Source of the DNA: Lachnospiraceae bacterium
GTDB taxonomy: Bacteria; Bacillota; Clostridia; Lachnospirales; Lachnospiraceae
Direction of reading: 5' to 3'
Length of the DNA stretch: 64,000 nt
NCBI GenBank assembly: GCA_014804655.1
Contig: JAAUZK010000021.1
Location: forward strand, 39,897 to 103,896
Positions 41,561 to 51,233 of this stretch are shown piece after piece; the first letter of the stretch is position 1; each line of letters opens with the position of its first letter. Made by a program: the position numbers and the translations under genes. The notes beneath the pieces were generated by a model. It worked only from the letters and a program-made list of their open reading frames with translations. It was not told the DNA's origin and searched no databases.

Positions 41561-43003
41561 CTACATTATCCTGAGTCCTTTCGGATAATGATTCTTGACC
41601 TGTCCGCTTACCGCCTTACCGAATCCCAGCGGATATCCCATATATGTGAGCAAAATCCACCCCTTTCCGGATACGCGGGACAGACTTTCTCCGCGCAGAT
41701 ACCGCTCCGCTTCCTGCTCTGTCAGCTCCATCTTCCGATCGGTCTCTTCTATATTAAGTGCAATCGCAAGCGCATGGGACGGTTCGATCCGATTCTTCTT
41801 ATGCGTCCCCAGATGCAGCCCGGCCCGTACGACTTTCATACCCTGCATGGATACCATGGCCTGCGGCACCAGATAAATCTGTTCCCCGAAGATCTGTATC
41901 ACCCCGTCCAGTCTCTTGGTCCAGTCAGCCGGAAGTCCTAATTCCCCGGTCAGAAAATCCCCGACCCCATCCGGTGATATAAGTCCGGCATGCCTGTCCC
42001 CTTTCCTTGCTCCGTCTCTCCTTGCTTCCACCTGCTGCTCACCTGTGCCGCCTTCCCACCGTATACAGCTGCCCGAAAAAATCTCCCGCCTGCGCAGTCT
42101 GGCGATATAGTGCCCTTCCCCTTTAAGCTTATGCGGCATAAGACGCATGGTATGTTCTATGCCGTCTGCGGGATCTTCGACCCACTCCCGCCTCCCCTGC
42201 ACAAAAGCGCCGTCATGCACCACATCTTCGATGAAAAACTCTTCATGCTCCTGTACAAATCTGCTGACCACGCCCTCATCCTCTTCCGGTGCAAAAGTAC
42301 AGGTCGAGTAGACAAGCACGCCTCCGGGTCTAAGCATTCTCGCCGCCTCGGTGATAATTCCATACTGTCTGTCAGCACACATAGACACATGTGCCTCGCT
42401 CCACTCTGTGACCGCCGTCTCATCCTTGCGAAACATTCCCTCCCCCGAACACGGCGCGTCCACCACGATCCTGTCAAAAAAATTTGGAAAAAATGCTGCC
42501 ATGCGCTCCGGTGTCTCATTACACACGACGCAGTTCTTTATTCCCATGCGCTCTACATTACGGGACAAAATCTTCGCTCTGGCAGGAATAATCTCATTCG
42601 ACACAAGCAGCCCCTCTCCTGCCATTCTCCCCGCAATGTGCGTACTTTTACCGCCCGGAGCCGCACATAGATCCAGAATATACTCTCCCGGCCGCGGATC
42701 AAGAATCTCCGTCACCGCCATTGCGGAAGGCTCTTGAATATAGTAGGCCCCCGCTTCGTGCAGGATATGTTTCCCCGGCTGGTCCTTGGCCTGATAATAA
42801 TATCCTTCCCTCGCCCATCTGACCGGCTCTAATGCAAAGGGTACTTTTTTCTCAAACTCCTCTGCCGAAGCCTTCAGCGGATTATAACGCAGCCCATAAT
42901 GCCGCTCCTGTTCATAGCTTCTCAAAAACTCTCCGTACTCTGTGCCCAGCAGCCCCTCCATCCGATCAAGGAAAGCCGCCGGAAGATTGATTGTTCCGCT
43001 CAT
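41561..43003 (-). CDS. RsmB/RsmF-type rRNA cytosine-C5 methyltransferase
   Basis: YILDLCAAPGGKSTHIAGRM, IVVDAPCSGEGMFRKDE, LVYSTCTFAPEEDEGVV. Confidence 0.93.
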   Translation of the reverse strand: MSGTINLPAAFLDRMEGLLGTEYGEFLRSYEQERHYGLRYNPLKASAEEFEKKVPFALEPVRWAREGYYYQAKDQPGKHILHEAGAYYIQEPSAMAVTEILDPRPGEYILDLCAAPGGKSTHIAGRMAGEGLLVSNEIIPARAKILSRNVERMGIKNCVVCNETPERMAAFFPNFFDRIVVDAPCSGEGMFRKDETAVTEWSEAHVSMCADRQYGIITEAARMLRPGGVLVYSTCTFAPEEDEGVVSRFVQEHEEFFIEDVVHDGAFVQGRREWVEDPADGIEHTMRLMPHKLKGEGHYIARLRRREIFSGSCIRWEGGTGEQQVEARRDGARKGDRHAGLISPDGVGDFLTGELGLPADWTKRLDGVIQIFGEQIYLVPQAMVSMQGMKVVRAGLHLGTHKKNRIEPSHALAIALNIEETDRKMELTEQEAERYLRGESLSRVSGKGWILLTYMGYPLGFGKAVSGQVKNHYPKGLRIM

Positions 43004-43200
43004 ATTGCTCCTTTTATCTGCCTGTCACTAATGCTCTTTATCGCTCATTATACCATAGGATTAACTCCTCGACCAGTTGCTGGTTCATTCACAACGCTCC
43101 GAAAAATCTTGCAACATCCCATAAGACCATATATAATATTAAATGTTGCACATAAACAAGAGATATTTTTTATGAAAAACACACAGAAATGAGGAGTACT

Positions 43201-44733
43201 ATGACATCGCAAATTTGCATTATTATTGCTATCCTCGTCTACCTGCTCGGAATGATTTACATCGGTATATCCTATTCCAAAAAGAATACGCAAGCTGACG
43301 AGTTTTATCTGGGTGGCCGCAAACTGGGGCCTCTGGTAACCGCCATGAGCGCGGAAGCTTCCGATATGAGCAGCTACCTTTTGATGGGACTGCCCGGACT
43401 GGCTTATATTTCGGGACTCGCCGACGTAGGATGGACTGCCATCGGTCTGGCGCTTGGTACCTATTTCAACTGGCTCTTAGTCTCCAAGCGCATTCGCCGT
43501 TATTCCAGTAAACTCGGAGCCATCACAATTCCTGAATTTTTTGCAAAAAGATACGGCGACGAAAAACATATTCTTACCTGTATCGCAGCCCTAATTATCG
43601 TAATTTTCTTCGTGCCTTACACCGCGTCCGGCTTTGCCGCATGCGGCAAGCTGTTCAGTACCCTGTTCGGCATGAACTATATGACGGCGATGCTGTTAAG
43701 TGCAGCGGTCATTGTACTTTACTGTACGCTGGGCGGATTCCTTGCGGTAAGCACGACTGACTTAATTCAAAGCTTCACCATGACTGTAGCACTCCTGATC
43801 GTCGTAGGATTCGGCGCTGTTACAACCGGAGGTTTTGATACCGTTGCAGCGAACGCCGGAGAACTTCCCGGATATCTGAGCATGGTACAGACCTATGCCG
43901 CTGACACAGGCTCCGCTAAACCTTACACCCCTCTGATGATGGCCTCCATGCTGGCATGGGGCCTCGGTTACTTCGGTATGCCCCATATCCTACTCAGATT
44001 TATGGCAATTGAAGACGAGAATAAACTAAAAATATCCAGAAGAATTGCTACCGTATGGGTAGTCATCTCCATGGCTGTCGCTGTATTGATCGGCGTGATC
44101 GGATACAGCATGTCCAAGGTCGGTATCATTCCCATGCTGGAAGGCAATAACTCCGAAACAGTCATTATTCAGATTGCTTCCGCATTAAGCGCTCATGGCG
44201 TAATCCCCGCTTTGATAGCAGGTGTTATTCTCGCAGGTATTCTTGCGGCTACCATGTCCACTGCCGACTCTCAGCTACTCGCCGCGGCCTCCAGTATTTC
44301 GCAGAATCTGGTGCAGGACTTCGGCAAGAAGAAACTGGACACGAAAACATCTTTGCTCATCGCAAGGATTACTGTCATTGTGATTTCGCTGATTGCCGTG
44401 CTGATTGCCAGAAATCCGGACAGCTCTATCTTCACGATCGTATCTTTCGCATGGGCCGGTTTCGGCGCTGCATTCGGTCCCGTTGTACTGCTTGCGCTGT
44501 TCTGGAAACGCTCTAACAAGCAGGGCGCACTTGCCGGGATGATCGCCGGAGGTATCATGGTATTTGTTTGGAAATACGGTATCGCAACGCTTGGCGGCGT
44601 ATTCGCCATCTACGAGCTGCTTCCCGCCTTTATCGTCGCGCTGATCGTCAACGTAGCGGTGTCCCTTTTGACCGCTGAACCTACAGGCGAAATCGTGAAA
44701 ACCTTTGAGGAAGTGAACAGCACAAACAACTGA
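43201..44733 (+). CDS. putP: Sodium/proline symporter
   Basis: DEFYLGGRKLGPLVTAMSAEASDMSSYLLMGLPGLAY and SSS-family TM pattern; start at MTSQIC behind GAGGAG. Confidence 0.93.
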   Translation: MTSQICIIIAILVYLLGMIYIGISYSKKNTQADEFYLGGRKLGPLVTAMSAEASDMSSYLLMGLPGLAYISGLADVGWTAIGLALGTYFNWLLVSKRIRRYSSKLGAITIPEFFAKRYGDEKHILTCIAALIIVIFFVPYTASGFAACGKLFSTLFGMNYMTAMLLSAAVIVLYCTLGGFLAVSTTDLIQSFTMTVALLIVVGFGAVTTGGFDTVAANAGELPGYLSMVQTYAADTGSAKPYTPLMMASMLAWGLGYFGMPHILLRFMAIEDENKLKISRRIATVWVVISMAVAVLIGVIGYSMSKVGIIPMLEGNNSETVIIQIASALSAHGVIPALIAGVILAGILAATMSTADSQLLAAASSISQNLVQDFGKKKLDTKTSLLIARITVIVISLIAVLIARNPDSSIFTIVSFAWAGFGAAFGPVVLLALFWKRSNKQGALAGMIAGGIMVFVWKYGIATLGGVFAIYELLPAFIVALIVNVAVSLLTAEPTGEIVKTFEEVNSTNN

Positions 44734-44790
44734 CCCTCGATCGGTCAACATATTTAAGACTACCAAAACACGCCTCCGGCAGACATACAG

Positions 44791-44840
44791 AATCAGGTCT
44801 TCCCATGATAAAGCAGAAGACCTGATTTTTATTATTTTAT
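44791..44840 (+). terminator. Rho-independent terminator of putP
   Basis: AATCAGGTCTTC-n13-GAAGACCTGATT followed by TTTATTATTTTAT. Confidence 0.85.
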
Positions 44841-44852
44841 AAAGATACACCG

Positions 44853-45671
44853 TCACTCGTTTATTGCAATATCAATCCTGCTCAGTTTCTCCAATAAAAT
44901 ATCTTCCTCTGTGGGAATATCCTCAGACAGTTCGATCTGCCGCCGTACCTGCCACATCTGCTCATCAATGTCCGCGATCTGGCGGGCACATTCTGTCAGA
45001 CGTTCCACAATTTCCATCTGATTCGGCACTTCCTGCTTATATTTTAGCTGATGTTCCAGACTCGCCCAGAAATCCATGGCAATCGTGCGAATCTGCACTT
45101 CCACAGCCATATCTCTCGTCTGATCCGAGAAGAAAACCGGTACACTGACAATCATATGATAACTTCGATAGCCATTGGGTTTAGGATTCTTGATATAATC
45201 CTTCTCCTTGATCACCGTGATGTCATCCTGCTTCGCCAACGCCTGTGCAAGTACATATATATCATCCACATAGGAACATACCACACGGATTCCCGCCACA
45301 TCATATAAATTGTTCTCTACATTTTCCAATGTGAAATCAAGATTCTTGCGCGCTAATTTGCTCATGATACTGCTGCTGCTCTTAAGCCGCGAATTGATCG
45401 ACGTGATGGGATTGCGCCGGTATCTCACATTAAACTCCGAATTGAGCACGTCGAATTTCGTCCTCACTTCCTTGATGGCACAGCTATATCTCATGCGCAT
45501 CTCCTTGTAGTCCACCACAGTGCCTGCCATCTTCTTGCGTCGATCATAAATCGCCTGATCCACTTCCGGAAATATCATCATCTCGGTATCGTCCGCTTCC
45601 GCTCCTACCTCATCTAATGGAAAAAAAGGATTCCCACTCATTGTTTTCTTTTGTCCTCCATTTAATAGCAT
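44853..45671 (-). CDS. RelA/SpoT synthetase-domain protein (small alarmone synthetase type)
   Basis: INSRLKSSSSIMSKLARK, DVAGIRVVCSYVDDIYVLAQAL, KDYIKNPKPNGYRSYHMIVSVPVFF, VEVQIRTIAMDFWASLEHQLKYK. Confidence 0.93.
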   Translation of the reverse strand: MLLNGGQKKTMSGNPFFPLDEVGAEADDTEMMIFPEVDQAIYDRRKKMAGTVVDYKEMRMRYSCAIKEVRTKFDVLNSEFNVRYRRNPITSINSRLKSSSSIMSKLARKNLDFTLENVENNLYDVAGIRVVCSYVDDIYVLAQALAKQDDITVIKEKDYIKNPKPNGYRSYHMIVSVPVFFSDQTRDMAVEVQIRTIAMDFWASLEHQLKYKQEVPNQMEIVERLTECARQIADIDEQMWQVRRQIELSEDIPTEEDILLEKLSRIDIAINE

Positions 45672-45751
45672 ATGTTTTTATTGAACCTTCATCCACAGTT
45701 ACTATAGCCCATAAACGGAACGGAAACAATAAACGTTGTGTTAAATTTGTA

Positions 45752-45801
45752 TAAAAAATCGTCGCTCGGCAGCGACGATTCAGAGAATGCTTCGCATTCT
45801 C
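45752..45801 (-). terminator. Tandem hairpins, distal one a rho-independent terminator
   Basis: Minus strand GAGAATGC-GAA-GCATTCTC then ATCGTCGCT-GCCG-AGCGACGAT followed by TTTTTATAC. Confidence 0.85.
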
Positions 45802-45829
45802 CTTAAATGATTCATGTTATTGCAATTTT

Positions 45830-46498
45830 CTATTTTCCCAGCATACTGTATTGTCCGTTCTTGTCGTAGGAATCCAGCAGGTAATGATTCTGCGCCTGCA
45901 TGGACAGTACATCTTCCTTATCACACTTGCGGGTGCCCTGTTTCTCCTTCTGCTGACTCCCCTGCTTTACTACTTTAGAAGCCGTCGCATGCCCCATCTG
46001 TTTCTGCTGCTTCTGATAGAGATCCCGCAGTTTTGCAGTGCTTTGTTTCACACGGTCATGAAGTTTAAGAACCGATTGGCGGGCGCTGCTGATCACACTG
46101 TATACTTCCTCCGGCACAATAGTCTGCGCCACCGCCGTAACCTGCGCCGTTTCCACGGATTGCGAGGTGCCTGTGATCTGCCGTCCCTTAGTCCGATCGG
46201 ATGTATTCATAATCTCCGAATGCACAGCATCCTTTCTGCCATCCTCCGACATTCCGTCCGTACCGAGTCCGCCTGCACGCCAGACGATATCGCGGGCGGG
46301 ATCGGACAGTCCCTGACCGATCCCCTCCGACTGCTGTGCTCCCGGCGAAGCAGCGCCTCCGCTCATCTCAAATTTACCTCCGGCCTCCGCTACGATGTCC
46401 GTCCTGTTTCTGGGATGATGGAAGTGCGAAGTCGGCCATTTGATCACATGATAGTCCGCAATCTTCTGTTCCTGCTGTATCCAGTTCAATCGATTCAT
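45830..46498 (-). CDS. Uncharacterised protein of the FliD-like cluster
   Basis: 222-aa ORF 55 nt downstream of the FliD-like gene, followed by terminator; C-terminal MQAQNHYLLDSYDKNGQYSMLGK. Confidence 0.6.
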   Translation of the reverse strand: MNRLNWIQQEQKIADYHVIKWPTSHFHHPRNRTDIVAEAGGKFEMSGGAASPGAQQSEGIGQGLSDPARDIVWRAGGLGTDGMSEDGRKDAVHSEIMNTSDRTKGRQITGTSQSVETAQVTAVAQTIVPEEVYSVISSARQSVLKLHDRVKQSTAKLRDLYQKQQKQMGHATASKVVKQGSQQKEKQGTRKCDKEDVLSMQAQNHYLLDSYDKNGQYSMLGK

Positions 46499-46552
46499 AC
46501 GCTGCCGTCCGTTCCTCTACCGCATTATGCAGGATTCCCTGCATATGTACGA

Positions 46553-47290
46553 CTAACGGAAATAATTGAAATAGTTCCCGCTGTTGCCGTAATTATTAAA
46601 TAAATTACTATAGTTATTGCTGCCGTAATTGTTAAACAAATTACTATAGCTGCTGCTTGCCTCGGCCTTCATGTTGCGTTCCGCGCTTGATTCCACGGAA
46701 TCCGCCCAGAGCGCCGCACGTCCTGCAAAGCTGCTATTGCCGCCCCATACCTTTTTCAGCGTTTCAAGATCTGTCGCTGCAAGTTTCTTGTCATCAACCG
46801 TAAGTGTTCCGTCATAATTTCTCGTCACGCCGCAGGATGCCAGCTCAGAGCTGTTCAAACTTGAAATACTGTTAAACTGCGTCACATAGCTGTCATCGGC
46901 CCTTTTTCCGGACTCCTTAAGATTCTTCAGCATACTGTTATACTGACTGATAAATCCCTTAATAGTAGATACGACTTCCGCATTTTCTCCGCTCTCTTCC
47001 GCTTTTGCAAAAAGAGACGTATCGCTCTTGTCCGTCAGCTTATTCGCATAGTCGATGACCTGCCCCGCATGATACTTCATATTATAATACAAATTCTGCG
47101 TATTTGCCGTACTTTTTACTAAATTGGAATAGAAATTATTCGTCTTGCTGCTATTTGTTAATAGCGAGTTCCTGCTCGACCGTTTACTCTTGCTGCTCCT
47201 GCTCAGAGCCCGCTGTAATAAAGATGATGTCCCGCTCATGCTGCTATTACCGTTCAGCAATCCGCTCATATAATTTCTTGTTACTCTCAT
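46553..47290 (-). CDS. Uncharacterised protein with FliD C-terminal-like segment and NYG repeat tail
   Basis: FISQYNSMLKNLKESGKR...ELASCGVTRNYDGTLTVDDKKLAATDLETLKKVWGGNSSFAGRAALWADSVESSAERN; start MRVTRNY behind AAGGGAG. Confidence 0.6.
   Translation of the reverse strand: MRVTRNYMSGLLNGNSSMSGTSSLLQRALSRSSKSKRSSRNSLLTNSSKTNNFYSNLVKSTANTQNLYYNMKYHAGQVIDYANKLTDKSDTSLFAKAEESGENAEVVSTIKGFISQYNSMLKNLKESGKRADDSYVTQFNSISSLNSSELASCGVTRNYDGTLTVDDKKLAATDLETLKKVWGGNSSFAGRAALWADSVESSAERNMKAEASSSYSNLFNNYGSNNYSNLFNNYGNSGNYFNYFR
46586..46657. repeat. Two tandem copies of a 36-bp unit
   Basis: GCCGTAATTATTAAATAAATTACTATAG... / GCCGTAATTGTTAAACAAATTACTATAG..., encodes (YSNLFNNYGxxx)x2. Confidence 0.85.
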
Positions 47291-47448
47291 ATAAACTCTC
47301 CCTTCTGTCTGCATGTCAAACGGTACATGACCGTAGTGACATATATCTGTCTTTGTAGGAAAAGAAGCGCCTCTCTGCTCCCTACACTATATATATCGAT
47401 ATCCCGCAGTCAAAGTAAAGGAGTTTGTAATCAACCGTGCAGTTTTTG

Positions 47449-48927
47449 TCATATATTTATTCCCTGCAGCATGATCGTCAGAATAAACATCCCGTCTCTC
47501 ACCTCATACTGCATCGTTCCGTAATATTTCTCCGCGCAGCTTCGCATATTACTCATGCCGAAGCCATGATCCTGCTCGTTTATTTTCGTCGTTTGCAGTT
47601 CCCCGTTCGCAGATCGTATCGCCCGATCGTCGCAAGTATTTTCCACCACCAGGAAAAACATCCGTCCTTTGGCATATCCCCGAATCCGGACGCTTCTATG
47701 CCGCTCCTTCGGCACACGCCTGCATGCCTCTATAGCGTTATCCAGTGCATTATTCAATAAAATACCCAGATCAAACGCTTCTATTCCAAGATCTGAAGGA
47801 AAGAGCAGATCACCGTCCAGCGCAATATCCTCCTGCACGCAGATCTGTCCTTTACGATTTAAAATAACATCCGTTACTGGGTTTCCCGTGCTAAACTGTA
47901 GCGCCAATCTGTCTGCCGACCTGTGCATACTGTACAGATACTGTTCCGCTTCCTGTCCGATCCGCTCCGGTATCTGTCCGCTCTGTACACTGACTTGCAG
48001 CAATTGCTCCATGTCCGCCACGTAATTATTCAGATCGTGGCGCATACCGCGGATACCGTCATAGAGCTGCTCCAGCTCCTTTACATGAGCCGTCATGTCC
48101 GCTAACTGCTGCTTATAGAACAGCATGCTGCTTTTATGCTCCTCCGAACGCATCAGCTCGCCGTATATCTTCCTGCTGAAGACGATACAGATCAGACACA
48201 GAACGGCAATCGTGGGCACTACCACATACATGCTGCCGTGTTTCTCATATAAGAAGTCGATCTCTGTTCCTTTTCTGGTATAAAAAGACACCCTCCATGA
48301 CACATCAAACGCCATGCCGATAATCGGTGCAAGCATAAGAAACCGAAGCCCCTGCCTGTCAATATCCGTCACGGTTCCTGTCTGATACCGACGAAACATT
48401 TTGAGGGTTATATACATGAGCAGAAGATATCCCGCCGCATATGCATACAGACTTACAGACTGCAACTGCCTCGTGATCTCCATATACCGTTCCGGAACGA
48501 TCATCTCATGAATCAGTCTTTCATCCAGATACTCCAGATATTCCATTATCGAGAAATGCCATATACTGTGCAGGGTAAACCGCGCCATCTCCTGCACCGT
48601 ATAGAACACAAGCATCACATACAGCTTCGCCTGCCATCGACCCTGATAGAGGATATTCATCGCCAGAAAGCTGCTCGCGAAAATACATATCAGTTTCACA
48701 ATACTATAACTGCTGTTATTCATTTCCCCAGCTTCATTCATATAAAGTACACGGTTCACCCACACCGAATTCGACAACCAATAACTGAGAAGAAATGCCT
48801 GCATGAAAAAAAGTACCCTTCCGACGGAACGATACTTCTCCTTCAACTGTATAATATCTTTGCACAAAAACAATAACAGTCCCGCTCTCACCAACTGTTC
48901 CATCAGATCAAGCACTATCTCCGTCAT
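47449..48927 (-). CDS. GHKL-type sensor histidine kinase (AgrC/LytS-like)
   Basis: N-terminal TM segments, GIRGMRHDLNNYVADME phospho-acceptor, LLNNALDNAIEACRR, HGFGMSNMRSCAEKY. Confidence 0.9.
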   Translation of the reverse strand: MTEIVLDLMEQLVRAGLLLFLCKDIIQLKEKYRSVGRVLFFMQAFLLSYWLSNSVWVNRVLYMNEAGEMNNSSYSIVKLICIFASSFLAMNILYQGRWQAKLYVMLVFYTVQEMARFTLHSIWHFSIMEYLEYLDERLIHEMIVPERYMEITRQLQSVSLYAYAAGYLLLMYITLKMFRRYQTGTVTDIDRQGLRFLMLAPIIGMAFDVSWRVSFYTRKGTEIDFLYEKHGSMYVVVPTIAVLCLICIVFSRKIYGELMRSEEHKSSMLFYKQQLADMTAHVKELEQLYDGIRGMRHDLNNYVADMEQLLQVSVQSGQIPERIGQEAEQYLYSMHRSADRLALQFSTGNPVTDVILNRKGQICVQEDIALDGDLLFPSDLGIEAFDLGILLNNALDNAIEACRRVPKERHRSVRIRGYAKGRMFFLVVENTCDDRAIRSANGELQTTKINEQDHGFGMSNMRSCAEKYYGTMQYEVRDGMFILTIMLQGINI

Positions 48928-48931
48928 CGCT

Positions 48932-49627
48932 TCACTCCTTTAAATACTTACAGTAAAGTTTAACAAACTCACTATATTTCTGCTTAGCCAGATAGATTTT
49001 CTCCCCATTTCCTACGATAATGCTGTCGTGATCGTATCCATCCACTGCAGACAGTGCCACCAGATATCCTCTGTGGCAACGGTAGAATCCCTCGCCAAGC
49101 ACTTCTTCCAGATGATTCATCCGTTCATAGTATTCCAAGCAGCCTGTCTTCATATGCAGGATCACCTTACGCCCGCTGTTCTCCACATAGAGAATATCCT
49201 CCACAGGAACCCTTCGATGACTTCCCTCCGACTTGATCAACAGATATCTGGGAGCTGCCTGTCTCTTCTCCACTTCCTGAGCGGCACGTTTCAGAACATC
49301 TGTCATTTTATTATGGTCCACGGGCTTCATCAAATAATGGAATGCGCCAACATCAAATGCCTGAAATACCTGCTCCTTTACCCCTGTCACGAAAATCAGG
49401 ATGGCATCCGAGCGCTCTTTAAGCCTTCTCGCCGTCTCCATGCCGTCCATTCCCTCCATAGCAATGTCCAGAAGCACGATATCCGGCTGCCATCCTTCCT
49501 CAACATTTTCTAATAACTTCATCCCTGAATCAAACTCTCTTGTCTGCGCCTGAGAAAATTCCTTCTCAAGCAAGGTGCGAATCCTTTCTCTCCCTCTTAC
49601 ATCGTCATCGCAAATCGCTATTCTCAT
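48932..49627 (-). CDS. LytTR response regulator
   Basis: REC domain MRIAICDDD...DIVLLDIAMEGMDGMETARRL and LytTR domain HRRVPVEDILYVENSGRKVILH...FYRCHRGYLVAL. Confidence 0.95.
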   Translation of the reverse strand: MRIAICDDDVRGRERIRTLLEKEFSQAQTREFDSGMKLLENVEEGWQPDIVLLDIAMEGMDGMETARRLKERSDAILIFVTGVKEQVFQAFDVGAFHYLMKPVDHNKMTDVLKRAAQEVEKRQAAPRYLLIKSEGSHRRVPVEDILYVENSGRKVILHMKTGCLEYYERMNHLEEVLGEGFYRCHRGYLVALSAVDGYDHDSIIVGNGEKIYLAKQKYSEFVKLYCKYLKE

Positions 49628-49819
49628 GTTTCCCTCATATCCTCAGTCTGCCGCCTTTCATATCTGCGGCAATTTATGCGCTGATTCCATGTACTTCACA
49701 TGTCACGGCGCAGGAAAGCAAAATTCACCATCCTGATATTATATCGGCATACATATGAATTTTATTCTTTGATATGTCACGAAACAATATATTTTTGTCA
49801 CAAACAGCGCATACCCATC

Positions 49820-50995
49820 CTAAAGCTGATCGTCCACCGTACTTCCCTTCAAATCCTCTTCCAACAGCTTCATCTTATGAAGTATAGTCTTGATCTCGGA
49901 CTGGATATCGGAAACATTGCCCACATTGCCCACGCCGGCATCTATCATATTCTCCAATAGATCCGCATCTTCTCTGGAACGTTCCTCCGCTTCCCTGCGC
50001 AATTCTTCCTGCTCCTCACTGCGCTCATGAGCCGCATCGATCTGCGCTTCCAACTCCTCTTTCTTCTTGTTTCGCTCCTCGATCTTCTCTTCCTCTTCGG
50101 CTTTCTCCTCCGCCTTCTCTTTCGCTTCCTCACGAGGCTCTTCCAGCTCCTCGTCCACATGCTCTTTCGCCTCGTCGATCATCATTCCGAGGATCTCCTT
50201 ACCGGCGGCTTCCATCACTTCATCGGCCTTCTTCTGCGCATCCACCATTGCATGATATTTCAGGCGTTCCAGCTTGGTCGCACGAATCGTCGCATGACAT
50301 CCCATGAGTTCCGCATCGATCTTTTGGTTTCTCGTCTCATAGGTGCCCTGGAACTTATCAATCGCAAGACAGCGTTCCTGATATTCCGTAAGTCTGTCTT
50401 CCCTTGCCTCCAGCTGTGCAACCTTTTCCTTTTCCTCATCCGTAAGCCTTACGCCGGATTCCGGGTCCTCCGACAGAGCCTTCTTACGAAGCAGCTCCTG
50501 ATCTTCCTCACTGAGTTGCCTCTGCTTTAACTCTTTAACCTGTTTCCACTCATCCTCCGTCAACAGACCAAAATTACACTCACGCTCTGCATCCGCCGCT
50601 CTCTCCAGCAGTTCCAGTTCCTTCTGTTCCTGTGAATCCGCGGCAACTCCGTATTTCTGCCGCAACGCTTCCTTCTGCGCCTCTCCCTCTGCTATAATAC
50701 CAAGATTTTCCTTCTTTTCGGCATTTAGCTGCGCGACCCTGTCCCTGATCTCCATTATATTCTGATCGATCTTCTTATCGCCGTTCCATGCATCGCCCAC
50801 GATCTTCAGCGCCTTCTTCTGAGCACGCTGTCTGCGCAGCAAGATGCTGTCCTGCTGCACTCCCAGATCGCCCGCAAAAATACTTCTCCTGCCATTCTTA
50901 CCGAACTGTTTCCCTTCTCTCTGTGCGGCTCTTTCCCTCGCTGCGCCGGCGGTGTTAATAATCTGATTCTCATTCGCTTTTGCTCTGATCTGCAT
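49820..50995 (-). CDS. Uncharacterised Glu/Lys-rich coiled-coil protein
   Basis: MQIRAKANENQIINTAGAARERAAQ...RRSIFAGDLGV then long coiled coil; start behind GGAGGTTACT. Confidence 0.65.
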   Translation of the reverse strand: MQIRAKANENQIINTAGAARERAAQREGKQFGKNGRRSIFAGDLGVQQDSILLRRQRAQKKALKIVGDAWNGDKKIDQNIMEIRDRVAQLNAEKKENLGIIAEGEAQKEALRQKYGVAADSQEQKELELLERAADAERECNFGLLTEDEWKQVKELKQRQLSEEDQELLRKKALSEDPESGVRLTDEEKEKVAQLEAREDRLTEYQERCLAIDKFQGTYETRNQKIDAELMGCHATIRATKLERLKYHAMVDAQKKADEVMEAAGKEILGMMIDEAKEHVDEELEEPREEAKEKAEEKAEEEEKIEERNKKKEELEAQIDAAHERSEEQEELRREAEERSREDADLLENMIDAGVGNVGNVSDIQSEIKTILHKMKLLEEDLKGSTVDDQL

Positions 50996-51233
50996 AGTAA
51001 CCTCCTTGTCTTCCCTGCGTAAAATCCGTTTTATCAATATATTTATCGGATATTTTTGCTGTTTTCATAAGGAAAAAGGAGCCATTCCACATGCCTTTTA
51101 CGACAGAAAAACTGCCGTTCATAACAAAAAGCTCTGCCGTTCGATGGCAAAGCTTTTCATTACACACGTTATTATATTACTATACGCATTCTGCGCATGT
51201 CTTACATACTACGACCAGTATACAATCATAATA

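Noticed and set aside
40010-41941. 643-aa plus-strand ORF antisense to the GH13 gene
   Set aside because: Ile/His/Arg-rich shadow of a confidently identified GH13 frame and of the methyltransferase gene; no recognisable domain or RBS.
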